NCBI GenBank assembly: GCA_000169395.1
Contig: AAXZ01000003.1
Coordinates: forward strand, 248,001-312,000
DNA length: 64,000 bases
Source of the DNA: Rhodobacteraceae bacterium HTCC2150
Lineage (GTDB): Bacteria > Pseudomonadota > Alphaproteobacteria > Rhodobacterales > Rhodobacteraceae
Direction of reading: 5' to 3'
Positions 50,539-62,064 of this stretch are shown piece after piece. The position numbers were made by a program, and so were the translations under genes. Position 1 is the first letter of the stretch; the number at the start of each line of letters is the position of its first letter. The notes beneath the pieces were generated by a model, which saw only the letters and a program-made list of their open reading frames with translations, had not been told where the DNA came from and ran no database searches.

Positions 50539-51192
50539 ATGCCCGAAGTAATCTTCCCTGGACCCGAAGGCCGCCTTGAAGGGCGCTATCACCCACAAAA
50601 AGAAAAAGACGCACCATTAGCGATAATTATGCATCCGCATCCGCAATTTGGTGGCACGATGAATAACCGTGTTGTGTATAACCTACACTACACATTTCAT
50701 AAAATGGGTTTCACGGTACTGCGTTTCAACTTTCGTGGTGTGGGCCGCAGCCAAGGCGAATACGATCAAGGTATTGGTGAGCTGTCCGATGCAGCATCTG
50801 CACTAGATTATCTACAATCGATGAACCCAAATTCCAAGCATTGCTGGGTCGCGGGTTTCTCGTTTGGCGCATGGATCGGCATGCAGGTTTTGATGCGTCG
50901 CCCTGAAATCACTGGCTTCATTTCCGTGTCACCGCCTGCAAACATGTACGACTTTTCGTTCCTTGCGCCCTGCCCTTCATCCGGTCTGATCATCAATGGA
51001 TCAGCGGATCGTGTAGCGCCGCCAGAAGACACACGTAATTTGGTGGATAAACTGCACGAACAAAAGGGTATCACCATCACGCACGAACAAGTCGAAGGCG
51101 CGGGCCACTTCTTTGAAGAACCGCACATGGACACCATGCTTGGCTCTGTTGATTCCTATGTACGTCGTCGTTTGACAGAAAACACCCGCTAA
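50539..51192 (+). CDS. Alpha/beta-hydrolase, conserved small type
   Basis: A 217-residue cytosolic hydrolase with 'IIMHPHPQFGGTMNN' (oxyanion region), the nucleophile elbow 'AGFSFGAWIG', Asp in 'NGSADRVAPPED' and His in 'GAGHFFEE'. This HPHP-type group is widespread in proteobacteria, and no substrate is fixed. It is divergent from iscR and coupled by a TAATG to the next small gene. Confidence 0.85.
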   Translation: MPEVIFPGPEGRLEGRYHPQKEKDAPLAIIMHPHPQFGGTMNNRVVYNLHYTFHKMGFTVLRFNFRGVGRSQGEYDQGIGELSDAASALDYLQSMNPNSKHCWVAGFSFGAWIGMQVLMRRPEITGFISVSPPANMYDFSFLAPCPSSGLIINGSADRVAPPEDTRNLVDKLHEQKGITITHEQVEGAGHFFEEPHMDTMLGSVDSYVRRRLTENTR

Positions 51193-51419
51193 TGGGCGTT
51201 GTCGAGGATCTGGCTGACGCATTGGCCCAAGACGCATTGCAAGCCGCCAAAGACTTGGGCGACGACTCAATATTGGCCAAAATCGGTGACGTTTTGGGTG
51301 CCAGTTCAGCAACCACCCAAGAGGCATACAACACGGCTGTCCGTGTTCGTCTTGCAGAGCGTCGCGCGCGGGAATACCTGCGCGAGGCGACCAAACTGTT
51401 GCCGTCGAATTCTGAATAA
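51192..51419 (+). CDS. Small conserved-looking hypothetical protein
   Basis: A 75-residue, helical, Ala-rich, soluble protein ('DLADALAQDALQAAKDLGDD', 'RLAERRAREYLREATKLL'). Its ATG shares a base with the hydrolase stop codon (TAATG), which supports translation. No family recognised. Confidence 0.7.
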   Translation: MGVVEDLADALAQDALQAAKDLGDDSILAKIGDVLGASSATTQEAYNTAVRVRLAERRAREYLREATKLLPSNSE

Positions 51420-51488
51420 ACCCGATAATCACCTCTTGAGATCGCGCATGTTATTTGCCAATGTCCTCCATGCTAATGCAATGGGGCT

Positions 51489-51821
51489 ATGATGCACTAC
51501 ATCTATTTATTTCTCGCCGTCATCTTTGAAACCATCGGCACATCCGCAATCCAAAGCAGCCAACAATTCACAAAAATTGGCCCCTCAGTACTGGTTGCGG
51601 TCTGTTTTGCCGCTGCGTTCTTTTTTCTATCCCTCACATTAAAATTTATGCCGGTTGGCATCATGTATGCGATATGGTCAGGCACAGGGATCGTTTTGAT
51701 ATCCATCATTGGGTATTTTTATTTCAAACAAAGTCTTGATTTTCCCGCTATCCTCGGCATGGGGCTAATATTGATCGGCATATTGATCATTCACCTATTT
51801 TCAAACACCGCAACACATTGA
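51489..51821 (+). CDS. Small multidrug resistance (SMR) family transporter
   Basis: A 110-residue protein with four transmembrane helices. The proton and substrate Glu14 lies in 'LAVIFETIGTSAIQ', and 'MPVGIMYAIWSGTGIV' is the SMR signature in helix 3. These proteins form antiparallel dimers that export cationic drugs or, in some branches, guanidinium or betaines. Which branch cannot be read. A terminator follows. Confidence 0.92.
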   Translation: MMHYIYLFLAVIFETIGTSAIQSSQQFTKIGPSVLVAVCFAAAFFFLSLTLKFMPVGIMYAIWSGTGIVLISIIGYFYFKQSLDFPAILGMGLILIGILIIHLFSNTATH

Positions 51822-51833
51822 GGCATTAAAAAA

Positions 51834-51856
51834 GGGACGGAAATCCGCCCCTTCTT
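51834..51856 (+). terminator. Terminator after the SMR gene
   Basis: GGGACGG (51834-51840) pairs with CCGCCCC (51845-51851) with one mismatch and a four-base loop, followed by TTCTTT; an A run precedes it. Confidence 0.6.
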
Positions 51857-51905
51857 TCGTCGTTTCTTCTGGTTCAAAATATCCTCGCCGAAGGCAAGAA
51901 TACTC

Positions 51906-52190
51906 TTAAACACCCTCAACGATTGTATATTCACGCGTTGATGATGGGCGGGCAAATTCCATTGCCGCTTGATAGGCTTCACCATTATAAAACGCGATCG
52001 CGGTATCATAATCCGGCCACTCAATCAGTACGTTACGCGGCCGTCCCTCGCCCTCAAGCTGTTCAAACCGCCCACCGCGGGCCAAAAACTTGCCCCCAGC
52101 AGCAGCCACAGCAGGGCCCGCAAGCTCGGCGTATTTGGCATAGGTATCGGCGTCAAAAACGTCGGCGTGAACAATTGAATAAGCTGGCAT
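51906..52190 (-). CDS. DUF1330 family protein
   Basis: A 94-residue protein of the dimeric alpha/beta-barrel (ABM-like) fold: 'YAKYAELAGPAVAAAGGKFLARGG', seen in parts as 'AVAAAGGKFLARGG', then 'LIEWPDYDTAIAFYNGEAYQ'. Function unknown; related small proteins bind aromatic or heme-like ligands. It follows alaS by three bases on the same strand, so probably shares its mRNA. Confidence 0.88.
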   Translation of the reverse strand: MPAYSIVHADVFDADTYAKYAELAGPAVAAAGGKFLARGGRFEQLEGEGRPRNVLIEWPDYDTAIAFYNGEAYQAAMEFARPSSTREYTIVEGV

Positions 52191-52193
52191 AAT

Positions 52194-54854
52194 CTATCCT
52201 TTCAGTACCGCTGTTGCGGCCTTGATTGCATTTTCTGAATTTTCGGCGCTCGCGCCGCCACCTTGGGCCATATCAGGGCGACCACCGCCACCTTTACCAC
52301 CCAATTCAACGACCGCTGCCTTAACTAAATCAACGGCAGAAATACGTTCCACCAGATCAGCAGTTACACCCGCGGCCACAGCGGCTTTACCACCTGTGTC
52401 GGCGATCAAAAGAACCGCACCTGAACCAAGGCTTTCTTTGTGTTCATCAACCAGTGCAGGCAAATCTTTACCTGTCACCCCAGTCAAAACTTGTGCATGA
52501 AACTTCACGCCACCAACCTCAATTGCAGCGGCAGGTGCAGACTGCCCACCACCAGACATTGCTAATGAACGCCGCGCTTCGGCCAATTGGTTTTGCAAGG
52601 ATTTACGTTCATCCATCAAGGCTTTGACACGTGCACCAACTTCTTCAGGTTGCGCCTTTAACATGCCCGCAACGGTCGAAATACGTTGGTCCTGATCGCG
52701 CAAATAAGCGAAAGCCTCAGCCCCTGTTAAAGCCTCGATACGGCGAACACCGGCACTTGATGCACTGTCACCAAGGATAACAAATGTACCAATGTCGCCT
52801 GTTTGGCCAACATGTGTACCGCCACACAACTCTAGTGAATATGTTTCGCCGTTTGCACCCTTACCAGATCCTGATTGTTGTCCCATGGAAACAACGCGGA
52901 CTTCATCACCGTATTTTTCACCAAACAATGCCTGCGCGCCTAGGGCACGCGCATCATCTGGCGTCATGATACGGGTTTCTACCTCAGTATTTTGGCGAAT
53001 ATAGGCGTTTACTTCTTCCTCAACTTTACGCAAATCATCTTGGCTGATGGCCGCGTTATGGGAAAAATCAAACCGCAAACGATCTGCCGCATTCAAGCTG
53101 CCGCGTTGGGAAACGTGATCTCCAAGGGCACCGCGCAATGCTTCGTGTAACAAGTGCGTGGCCGAGTGGTTTGCCCGAATGGCCCCACGTCGCGCGTGAT
53201 CAACCACCAATTCGGCAGCCTCATCTTTGGAAACCGTACCACTTACCACTTTGCCATGGTGAATGAACAGACCCGCATTTTTGCGCGTGTCGGTAACCTC
53301 TACCAATCCATTTGCTGTTTTCAATGTCCCAGCATCGCCAATTTGACCACCAGATTCAGCATAAAACGGCGTTTGGTTCATCACGATTTGCACGCTGTCA
53401 CCGACGATTGTCGCATCAACGCTTACGCCATCCTTGATCAAGGCCAGCACCTGGCCCTCGGCAACCTCGGTGTCATAGCCGAGAAAGTCAGTCACGCCAT
53501 GTTCATCGGCAATATCAAACCAAAGGCTTGCATCCGCAGTTTCACCCGTACCAACCCAAGCCGCACGCGCCTTGGCCTTTTGTTCGGCCATCGCTGCATC
53601 AAAGCCGTCTTTATCAACACCCAGGCCTTTTTCGCGCAAAGCATCTTGAGTTAAATCAAGCGGGAACCCGAATGTGTCATACAGTTTGAATGCGGCAGAA
53701 CCCGATAAATCAGCCCCCTCGCCCAAACCGGCGACCTCGTCGTCAAGTAATCTTAAACCGCGTTCTAGCGTCTGCTTAAAACGGGTTTCTTCTTGTTTAA
53801 GGGTTTCAGTGATCAATGACTGCGCTTGTTGCAGTTCGGGGTAAGCTGCGCCCATTTGCGAAACCAATGCAGGAACCAAGCGATGCATTAAAGGATCTTT
53901 GGCACCCAACAAATGCGCATGACGCATTGCGCGCCGCATAATACGACGCAACACGTATCCCCGACCATCGTTGGACGGCATAACGCCATCAGCCAAAAGG
54001 AAAGACGTCGAACGCAAGTGATCCGCAATCACGCGGTGATGGGTTTTACCTGCACCATCTGGATCAGAACTGGTTTCATTGGCGGATGCCTCAATCAAAC
54101 TGCGCATCAAATCCGTTGAATAGTTGTCGTTTGTGCCCTGCAACAGCGCCGCAACACGTTCAATGCCCATGCCTGTATCTATTGATTGCTTTGGCAGAAG
54201 TGTCATTGAACCATCTTCATGCTGAACATTTTGCATGAAAACGAGATTCCAAATTTCTACGAACCGATCACCGTCTTCTTCTGGTGAACCTGGAGGGCCA
54301 CCCCAGATGTGCTCACCGTGATCATAGAAAATCTCGGTGCAAGGGCCACACGGCCCCGTTGGCCCCATGCGCCAGAAGTTGTCATCTGTAGCGATACGAA
54401 TGATACGATCATCCGACAGGCCAGCGACCTTTTTCCAAATGTTAGCCGCTTCGTCATCCGTGTGGTAAACCGTTACATAAAGACGGTTCTTATCGATGCC
54501 CAATACTTTGGTCACCATTTCCCATGCAAAAAGGATGGCATCTTCTTTGAAATAATCCCCAAAGGAAAAGTTACCCATCATCTCAAAGAATGTGTGGTGA
54601 CGTGCCGTATAGCCGACATTATCCAAATCGTTGTGTTTACCGCCCGCACGCACACATTTTTGGGCCGATACCGCACGTACATAGTCGCGGGTTTCGGCAC
54701 CCGTGAACATGTTTTTGAACTGAACCATGCCTGAATTTACAAACATCAGGGTCGGGTCATTACGTGGCACAAGTGGGGACGAGTCTACAACTTGGTGTCC
54801 TTGTTTATCAAAATAGGACAGAAAAGAGGAACGAATATCGTTAAGCGTTTGCAT
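52194..54854 (-). CDS. alaS: Alanyl-tRNA synthetase
   Basis: An 886-residue class II synthetase charging tRNA-Ala. The N terminus has '[20 protein letters not shown]', and the catalytic domain has '[18 protein letters not shown]'. The editing domain has zinc ligands '[11 protein letters not shown]' and '[13 protein letters not shown]'. The C-Ala domain ends the protein with Gly-rich '[16 protein letters not shown]'. Full length. The terminator of recA lies in its upstream region. Confidence 0.97.
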   Translation of the reverse strand: MQTLNDIRSSFLSYFDKQGHQVVDSSPLVPRNDPTLMFVNSGMVQFKNMFTGAETRDYVRAVSAQKCVRAGGKHNDLDNVGYTARHHTFFEMMGNFSFGDYFKEDAILFAWEMVTKVLGIDKNRLYVTVYHTDDEAANIWKKVAGLSDDRIIRIATDDNFWRMGPTGPCGPCTEIFYDHGEHIWGGPPGSPEEDGDRFVEIWNLVFMQNVQHEDGSMTLLPKQSIDTGMGIERVAALLQGTNDNYSTDLMRSLIEASANETSSDPDGAGKTHHRVIADHLRSTSFLLADGVMPSNDGRGYVLRRIMRRAMRHAHLLGAKDPLMHRLVPALVSQMGAAYPELQQAQSLITETLKQEETRFKQTLERGLRLLDDEVAGLGEGADLSGSAAFKLYDTFGFPLDLTQDALREKGLGVDKDGFDAAMAEQKAKARAAWVGTGETADASLWFDIADEHGVTDFLGYDTEVAEGQVLALIKDGVSVDATIVGDSVQIVMNQTPFYAESGGQIGDAGTLKTANGLVEVTDTRKNAGLFIHHGKVVSGTVSKDEAAELVVDHARRGAIRANHSATHLLHEALRGALGDHVSQRGSLNAADRLRFDFSHNAAISQDDLRKVEEEVNAYIRQNTEVETRIMTPDDARALGAQALFGEKYGDEVRVVSMGQQSGSGKGANGETYSLELCGGTHVGQTGDIGTFVILGDSASSAGVRRIEALTGAEAFAYLRDQDQRISTVAGMLKAQPEEVGARVKALMDERKSLQNQLAEARRSLAMSGGGQSAPAAAIEVGGVKFHAQVLTGVTGKDLPALVDEHKESLGSGAVLLIADTGGKAAVAAGVTADLVERISAVDLVKAAVVELGGKGGGGRPDMAQGGGASAENSENAIKAATAVLKG

Positions 54855-54923
54855 GGGGTCTGATTTCCGGCGTTAGAATGTCAGGCTTATTTATAGCCGC
54901 TGGCCATGGCTGTCCACCGCAAG

Positions 54924-54955
54924 AAAAAGGCCCAGACGGTTGTCCGGGCCTTTTT
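54924..54955. terminator. Terminator of recA, A/T-flanked
   Basis: GGCCC and GGGCC arms plus an inner GAC/GTC pairing (54929-54950), with five A's before and five T's after, so it works on either strand. On the minus strand it ends recA before alaS. Confidence 0.85.
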
Positions 54956-54973
54956 GATAAATAATTGACGTAT

Positions 54974-56050
54974 TTACGCTTCTAGCAAGTCGCCATCATC
55001 GGAACCTTTGCTTTCGCTGCCGTCAAAATCCAAACCATGTGAGGCGCGAATTTTATCTTCCAATTCCAGCGCAACCTTATCGTTTTCTTTCAGGAATTTC
55101 TTTACGTTCTCGCGGCCTTGCCCGATACGTTCATCCCCGTAAGAATACCATGATCCAGATTTTTCAATAAGGCCCGCAGCAACACCCAAATCGATGATTT
55201 CACCCATTTTGGAAATGCCTTCACCGTAAATGATGTCAAACTCCACTTGTTTAAAGGGCGGTGCCACTTTGTTTTTCACCACTTTAACACGGGTGGTGTT
55301 CCCCACAACCTCGTCGCGGTCCTTGATCGAACCGATACGGCGAATATCAAGGCGAACAGATGAATAGAATTTTAACGCGTTACCACCAGTCGTGGTTTCC
55401 GGGCTGCCAAACATCACGCCAATTTTCATTCTGATTTGGTTAATGAAGATAACCATACAGTTTGATTTATTGATCGCGCCGGTTAGTTTACGCATGGCTT
55501 GGCTCATCAAACGCGCCTGCGCGCCAACTTGCCGATCGCCCATGTCACCTTCAAGTTCCGCCTTTGGCGTCAATGCAGCCACAGAATCAACGACCACCAT
55601 ATTTACGGCACCAGAACGTACCAGTGTTTCGGTAATTTCTAGCGCTTGTTCACCCGTATCAGGTTGGGAAATCAACAATTCATCCAGATTTACGCCCAGC
55701 TTTTTGGCATAAAGTGGATCAAGGGCGTGTTCAGCATCCACAAAGGCACAAACGCCACCTAATTTTTGTTCCTCAGCAATGCTGTGCAGTGTCAGCGTGG
55801 TTTTACCTGAACTTTCAGGGCCATAGATTTCAATGACGCGACCCTTTGGAAGACCGCCAATACCAAGAGCAATGTCCAAACCAAGCGAGCCGGTGGAAGT
55901 TGCTGAAATTTCTTGCGTTGCGCCGTCTTGGCCCAACTTCATAATCGAGCCCTTACCGAACTGTCGTTCGATTTGAGACAAAGCGCTGTCCAGCGCCTTT
56001 AGTTTGTTTGCGTCTGGTTTTTTCATTGTCAAAAGATCTGCCGTTGCCAT
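54974..56050 (-). CDS. recA: Recombinase RecA
   Basis: A 358-residue recombinase that loads on single-stranded DNA, exchanges strands and triggers LexA self-cleavage. Walker A is 'GPESSGKTT'; the segments '[16 protein letters not shown]', '[14 protein letters not shown]' and '[17 protein letters not shown]' are standard. It ends in the usual acidic tail. An SOS box lies 52 bases upstream of the start. Confidence 0.98.
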   Translation of the reverse strand: MATADLLTMKKPDANKLKALDSALSQIERQFGKGSIMKLGQDGATQEISATSTGSLGLDIALGIGGLPKGRVIEIYGPESSGKTTLTLHSIAEEQKLGGVCAFVDAEHALDPLYAKKLGVNLDELLISQPDTGEQALEITETLVRSGAVNMVVVDSVAALTPKAELEGDMGDRQVGAQARLMSQAMRKLTGAINKSNCMVIFINQIRMKIGVMFGSPETTTGGNALKFYSSVRLDIRRIGSIKDRDEVVGNTTRVKVVKNKVAPPFKQVEFDIIYGEGISKMGEIIDLGVAAGLIEKSGSWYSYGDERIGQGRENVKKFLKENDKVALELEDKIRASHGLDFDGSESKGSDDGDLLEA

Positions 56051-56101
56051 GTTTCTGCTCCCTTATTTCACGTCGTGTTAACCACGACAATGCCGCTTTT
56101 T

Positions 56102-56116
56102 GTTCTCGACTTGTTC
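56102..56116. promoter_or_regulatory. Alphaproteobacterial SOS (LexA) box upstream of recA
   Basis: GTTC (56102-56105), seven bases, GTTC (56113-56116); on the recA strand GAAC-N7-GAAC. This direct-repeat form is the known LexA target in Rhodobacter and relatives, unlike the palindromic enterobacterial box. Location between the divergent sulfotransferase-like gene and recA allows control of recA and perhaps both. Confidence 0.88.
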
Positions 56117-56251
56117 TCATTGTTATGGGAATAAAACGAGAACATTGCAAGACAAATTTTAATTATCTTCTTAGCTCTCTCACTATTGTTGAATAAAATT
56201 AACAGAGTGTTTAAACAGGAAAGAACATGAATATTTTGGTAAATACCTGAT

Positions 56252-56854
56252 ATGATGATATTTTGGCAGCCACGACTGGTGATGTTGGCGAACACCAAAA
56301 CCGGCTCTACCTCGCTTATGGCCGCTTTGGGTGACAAAGCCGATGTTCTTTATCGCAATCCCCCTGGTTTGAAACATGGGCATCTGTACCGATTCCAAAA
56401 ATTTGTTAAACCGTCACTGGACCGCGTCGAAGATATAGAGTGGGAATTTTTCTCGGTCATGCGCGAACCATTGGATTGGCTCGGCAGTTGGTACAGATAT
56501 CGTCGTCGCCCACAAATTACCGGAAAACCAAAATCCACTTCAGGCATCAGCTTTGATCATTTTGTCCAGGATCATTTGTCAGAGCGACCTTCTGAGTTTT
56601 CAATTGTTGGCAACCAACTTGAGTTTTTTGAACCAATGAAGGGAACAAACCCTGTGCATCATATCTTTGCATATGAACATCAGGACAAAATTCATGCATT
56701 TCTTGAAAATCGCTTTAAAACACCCCTGACGACGCCGCGTTTAAATGTTTCCAAACCAGCCGATCTGACACTTGGGGATGAAACAAAAGCAAGGTTTTTG
56801 GAAAGATACGCTGGGGAAAACGCGTTATATGCGGCTGTCAGACAACGGGATTGA
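56252..56854 (+). CDS. Sulfotransferase-fold protein beside recA
   Basis: A 200-residue protein with a PAPS-type loop 'MLANTKTGSTSLMAAL' near residue 10 and 'FFSVMREPLDWLGSWYRY' near 67. Homologues next to recA in Rhodobacteraceae are often labelled gamma-glutamyl kinase or sulfotransferase; the motifs here support the latter fold. Substrate unknown. Divergent from recA, convergent with cckA (two bases apart). Confidence 0.75.
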   Translation: MMIFWQPRLVMLANTKTGSTSLMAALGDKADVLYRNPPGLKHGHLYRFQKFVKPSLDRVEDIEWEFFSVMREPLDWLGSWYRYRRRPQITGKPKSTSGISFDHFVQDHLSERPSEFSIVGNQLEFFEPMKGTNPVHHIFAYEHQDKIHAFLENRFKTPLTTPRLNVSKPADLTLGDETKARFLERYAGENALYAAVRQRD

Positions 56855-56856
56855 CG

Positions 56857-59133
56857 TTATGATTGCAATTCATTTTGTACACATTCTGTCAATTCAGCAA
56901 ATGAATACGGTTTAGACAAGAATGTAGATTGCGGAATACGTGCCTTTTGCGCGCTAAATGATTCTTTGGCGTAACCAGAAACAAAAACAACTTTGGCCTT
57001 AGGTCGATCGATTAGGGCCTGTTCCACCCAGGTTGGCCCATCCATGCCTGGCATAATCACATCCGAGACAAATATATCAACATGCAGATCTTGGTCAGAT
57101 AACGTTTCAAGCGCTGCCTCGGCACTTTCTGCTTCAAGAACCTTGTAGCCGCGCATTCGTAAGGCACGGGATGCAAACGCGCGTACCGGTGCTTCGTCCT
57201 CGACCAAAAGAACCACACGGTCCGTTTCAAGTACGGCATTGTTTTTCTCAACCGGCACCTTAACAGCATTTTCGGTCGGGTCATATTCGCAAGATGGTAG
57301 GTATATTGAAAACTCACTGCCAACGCCCAAATCACTATCAACGAACACAAAGCCGCCTGTTTGTTTGATGATGCCATAAACCATAGACAACCCTAAACCC
57401 GTGCCTTCGCCGGTGCGCTTAGTCGTTACAAAAGGCTCAAAAATTTTGGATTGCAATTCCTTCGCCATACCACTGCCGTCGTCACTTACGCGCACGACCA
57501 TATAATCGCCGGCGGGCACTGTGGCGCGGTCCCTGACAAAACTGTTCTTTACAGCAAAAAGTTCGGATTTGATCTTGATTTCGCCACCTTCATCGCCCAT
57601 GGCATCACGCGCATTGACGACTAGATTCATAATAACTTGTTCTAATTGCCTTTTATCTGCACGTGTATAGCCAACATCACTTTCGATGCTTTGTGTTAAC
57701 TTAATATTTTCTCCGACAGGCCGATTAAGAAGATGGGTTAAATCGGCTAAAACCTCGCGCACATCTAAAACCTCTGGTCGCAAATTTTGTTTACGCGAAA
57801 AGGCTAGTAATTGCCCCACAAGACTGGCAGCTCGATTGGCGTTTTGGGCGATTTGTTGCAGATCGGCATAGTCTTGATCGGCAGGATCATGGCGTAGCAA
57901 TAAAAGGTCGCAATACCCCGAAATTGCAGTCAATAAATTGTTAAAGTCATGGGCAACGCCACCAGCCAATTGACCAATCGCTTGCATTTTTTGTGATTGC
58001 AGGAATTGCGCCTCGAGTGTTTTCAGCTCAGTTGCATCATTCAATACGGCGATGACAAAAACCTCGCCTCGATCCTGCACCGTATCCAATGTGACCTGAA
58101 TATATTTGTCGCTGGTCGAATTTCGGGAAAGAACGATTTCGGGTTTGGGAACTGTGCGACCAGAAATATGATCCTTTATCCAGTCTCCGATAGAGCGACC
58201 CAATCCTTCGACAAGTTCCGCGAAATTTTTTTCGGACGTCGTATCAACATTTAAAAGCAAACGCGCCAAGTTATTGGACCCAACGACTTTACCCATTTGA
58301 TCAAGGCGCAAAATGGCAACGGGTAGGTCATCTAAAGACGATCAATTTGTTTTTTCTTTTATGGCCTTTTGTTGGGGTAACAAAAGCATCGTTGTCGTGT
58401 TTTTTTGCTCTTCGACAGTGACAAGTTGAACCGTTTGCAGCCCCTTAACAGTTTTTAACATACGCAAAGGCCGGTTCTTTTGTTCCGCGCAGGAAAACAA
58501 CTGTTCCATTTTGATGGGCATAAACTTAGTTTTTTGCATCAATGCATGGTTGACCCAAACAATCTCGCCCAACGCATTGCATTTAAACATCGGTAATTTG
58601 TGTTCCATGAAAACCATGTCCACAGAACTTGTCGCCTCTAGCCGCCGAAAAATCCATTGCCGACGACCGTATGCTGTTAAGAACGTGCGAATTCGCAAAC
58701 GACTTGGTCCGTCGATGGTTTGTTCATTGCTGGCTTGGTTATCATCAGAAAACTTTGCCAATCTTGGTAAAAATGGAACCGCATCAGGGAAAACGTCACC
58801 GATATATGCATCGATAGTTTTTCGTTCATAGGACCCAAATTCCCGAACTCCGCGTGCATTTGCGTATTTCACTTGCCCCGTTTCATCCGTCACAACAACA
58901 ATAAAATCCATATTTTCATAGACAATTCGCGTGGCGTTTTCGAGAGTTTTGACATCATTTTTGGCAAAATGCCGGATGGTAAGAACCACAATAATTGTAG
59001 ATACGAACCCGCCGGTTGCGACACAAATACCTGAAATAAATGAGGTTTGTTGTGGCATCAATATCAGTGCAACGATAACAACAACCGTCGAAATCAACGC
59101 AAATGCAGAGTTTTTTGAAAATATGCCAAGCAT
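56857..59133 (-). pseudogene. cckA: Hybrid histidine kinase CckA, interrupted by one in-frame TGA
   Basis: The frame from ATG 59133 has two transmembrane segments and PAS-like domains ('FIVVVTDETGQVKYANARG'). A TGA lies at 58342-58344. The same frame continues with 'LDDLPVAILRLDQMGKVVG' (a further PAS), HisKA 'AGGVAHDFNNLL' (phospho-His), HATPase ('NLVVNARDAM', 'GEGTGLGLSM') and a receiver with Asp in 'FVSDVIMPGMDG' to 56857. The full set is about 758 codons, normal for CckA, which phosphorylates ChpT and thereby CtrA. A CGA-to-TGA change would explain the stop. Alternatives are two separate proteins, with the kinase half starting at a TTG or GTG after the stop, read-through, or a base error. 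Confidence 0.82.
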
Positions 59134-59221
59134 AGCCAATGTATTCCATTTTCCAAACGTGACCGCGTCATGTGCAACCCATGCTTGTGTTTGGTAATGA
59201 ATAGAAGCTATGAATTAACGG

Positions 59222-59237
59222 TTAAAAATCCATTAAC
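59222..59237. promoter_or_regulatory. CtrA-type binding site upstream of cckA
   Basis: TTAA (59222-59225), seven bases, TTAAC (59233-59237). Read on the cckA strand the same stretch also gives TTAA-N7-TTAACC. This is the full CtrA consensus, about 90 bases before the cckA start. A third TTAAC is adjacent at 59215. Confidence 0.6.
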
Positions 59238-59256
59238 ACATACCACAATCTGCGGC

Positions 59257-60429
59257 TTAGTGCAGCCTTTTTAAAATCGCGATGTAAAAACCATCACCTT
59301 GCGGGGTGGGCAAAAACTGTTTTTCTGTTGTGAGGCGCCATTTTGGGTCAGCCTCTAAAAACGCCTTAACCTGATCCGTGTTTTCGTCTGGTAAGAAAGA
59401 GCACGTCGCATAAGCGAGATAGCCATCCGCAGCCACAAATTCTGCGGCCTGGACCAGAATTTTACGTTGCAGATCACAAACGTCAGTCAAACTGGTTGGT
59501 GAAATATTCCATTTACCTGCTGGATCGCGGCGCCAAGAGCCGCTGCCTGAACATGGCGCATCACAAAAAACCAAATCAAACTTTCGTTCTTCGTCTGGCA
59601 ATGCGTCAAGAATTTCGACCTCAATGCCCGCACGTTCTGCACGTGCTGGAATGTCCTTCATACGTTGAACAAAGGCATCATGGGCGGTGAACGTACCACT
59701 TAATTTACCGGCAATTGCCAGAGTTTTACCGCCGCCACCAGCACAGAAATCCAAAATATCGGCGTCCACCAAATCGGGTAATAATTCAACAATGGCTTGG
59801 GATGCACCATCTTGTAGTTCAACGAGCCCCTCAAGGTATGGTGGCAGATTTTTCAGGTTTCTTGGATAATCGGGCAAATCAATCGCCGCAGGTGAAATGG
59901 GATTTTCCACCGCATTAATGCCATGATCCGCCAAAGCAGTCATTGCCTGTTTTCTGGTGGATTTTCGCAAATTTGCCCGCATCGTTAAAGGCGCGCGGTT
60001 TCGTAGGATTTGAAAAACGTCGCCGCATTCATCCCCCAAAGACTTGTTTACGATTGGCCAAAGCCAAGCAGGGCAATCTGCTGCAACATCTTCAGCGAGA
60101 ATGCCGACGTCATCGCCTGTTGCCAACTCGTCATCAGTTAAAACAGGCGGGGCATAAGTGGCGCCTGTGAAAATATCACTTGGGTCTCGTTGTTGATCTC
60201 TTAAGAGCCCCAGCACCAAAGAACGCCCTGTTTCACCACTACCAAGTGCCGCCACTGATCGTTTTTTGCGCAAAACCTCAAAACAGATATCCCGAATGGC
60301 GGCCCGATCGCCTGATCCGGCAAAACGATGGCCACGCGCCCAATCTTTTAACGCCTTTTCAACATCTTGACCCGACATGATCAGATCAAGGATTTGTATG
60401 GCGGCGGCATGTCGGGCGGGTGGGGTCAT
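59257..60429 (-). CDS. 16S rRNA m5C methyltransferase of the RsmB/NOL1/NOP2/Sun family
   Basis: A 390-residue enzyme. An N-terminal NusB-like helical part is followed by the SAM domain with 'ILDFCAGGGGKTLAIAG', then 'FCDAPCSGSGSWRRDP' (motif IV Cys) and 'YATCSFLPDEN' (motif VI catalytic Cys). It probably methylates a cytosine of 16S rRNA. The exact position is not shown by sequence. It follows guaB by 15 bases on the same strand. Confidence 0.9.
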   Translation of the reverse strand: MTPPARHAAAIQILDLIMSGQDVEKALKDWARGHRFAGSGDRAAIRDICFEVLRKKRSVAALGSGETGRSLVLGLLRDQQRDPSDIFTGATYAPPVLTDDELATGDDVGILAEDVAADCPAWLWPIVNKSLGDECGDVFQILRNRAPLTMRANLRKSTRKQAMTALADHGINAVENPISPAAIDLPDYPRNLKNLPPYLEGLVELQDGASQAIVELLPDLVDADILDFCAGGGGKTLAIAGKLSGTFTAHDAFVQRMKDIPARAERAGIEVEILDALPDEERKFDLVFCDAPCSGSGSWRRDPAGKWNISPTSLTDVCDLQRKILVQAAEFVAADGYLAYATCSFLPDENTDQVKAFLEADPKWRLTTEKQFLPTPQGDGFYIAILKRLH

Positions 60430-60444
60430 CTTATTCGGATCCGT

Positions 60445-61935
<1,491 letters not shown>

Positions 61936-62064
61936 CTATTTCATGACTTGGACCAAAAGGAAACCCACCAAAATCAATTCACTGATTTTATTCAAAACCA
62001 ACTCTCGCCATCTTGCCATTACGAAAGCAATGGATAGGCTGTCCGAAAACGTAAGGGATAAAGA

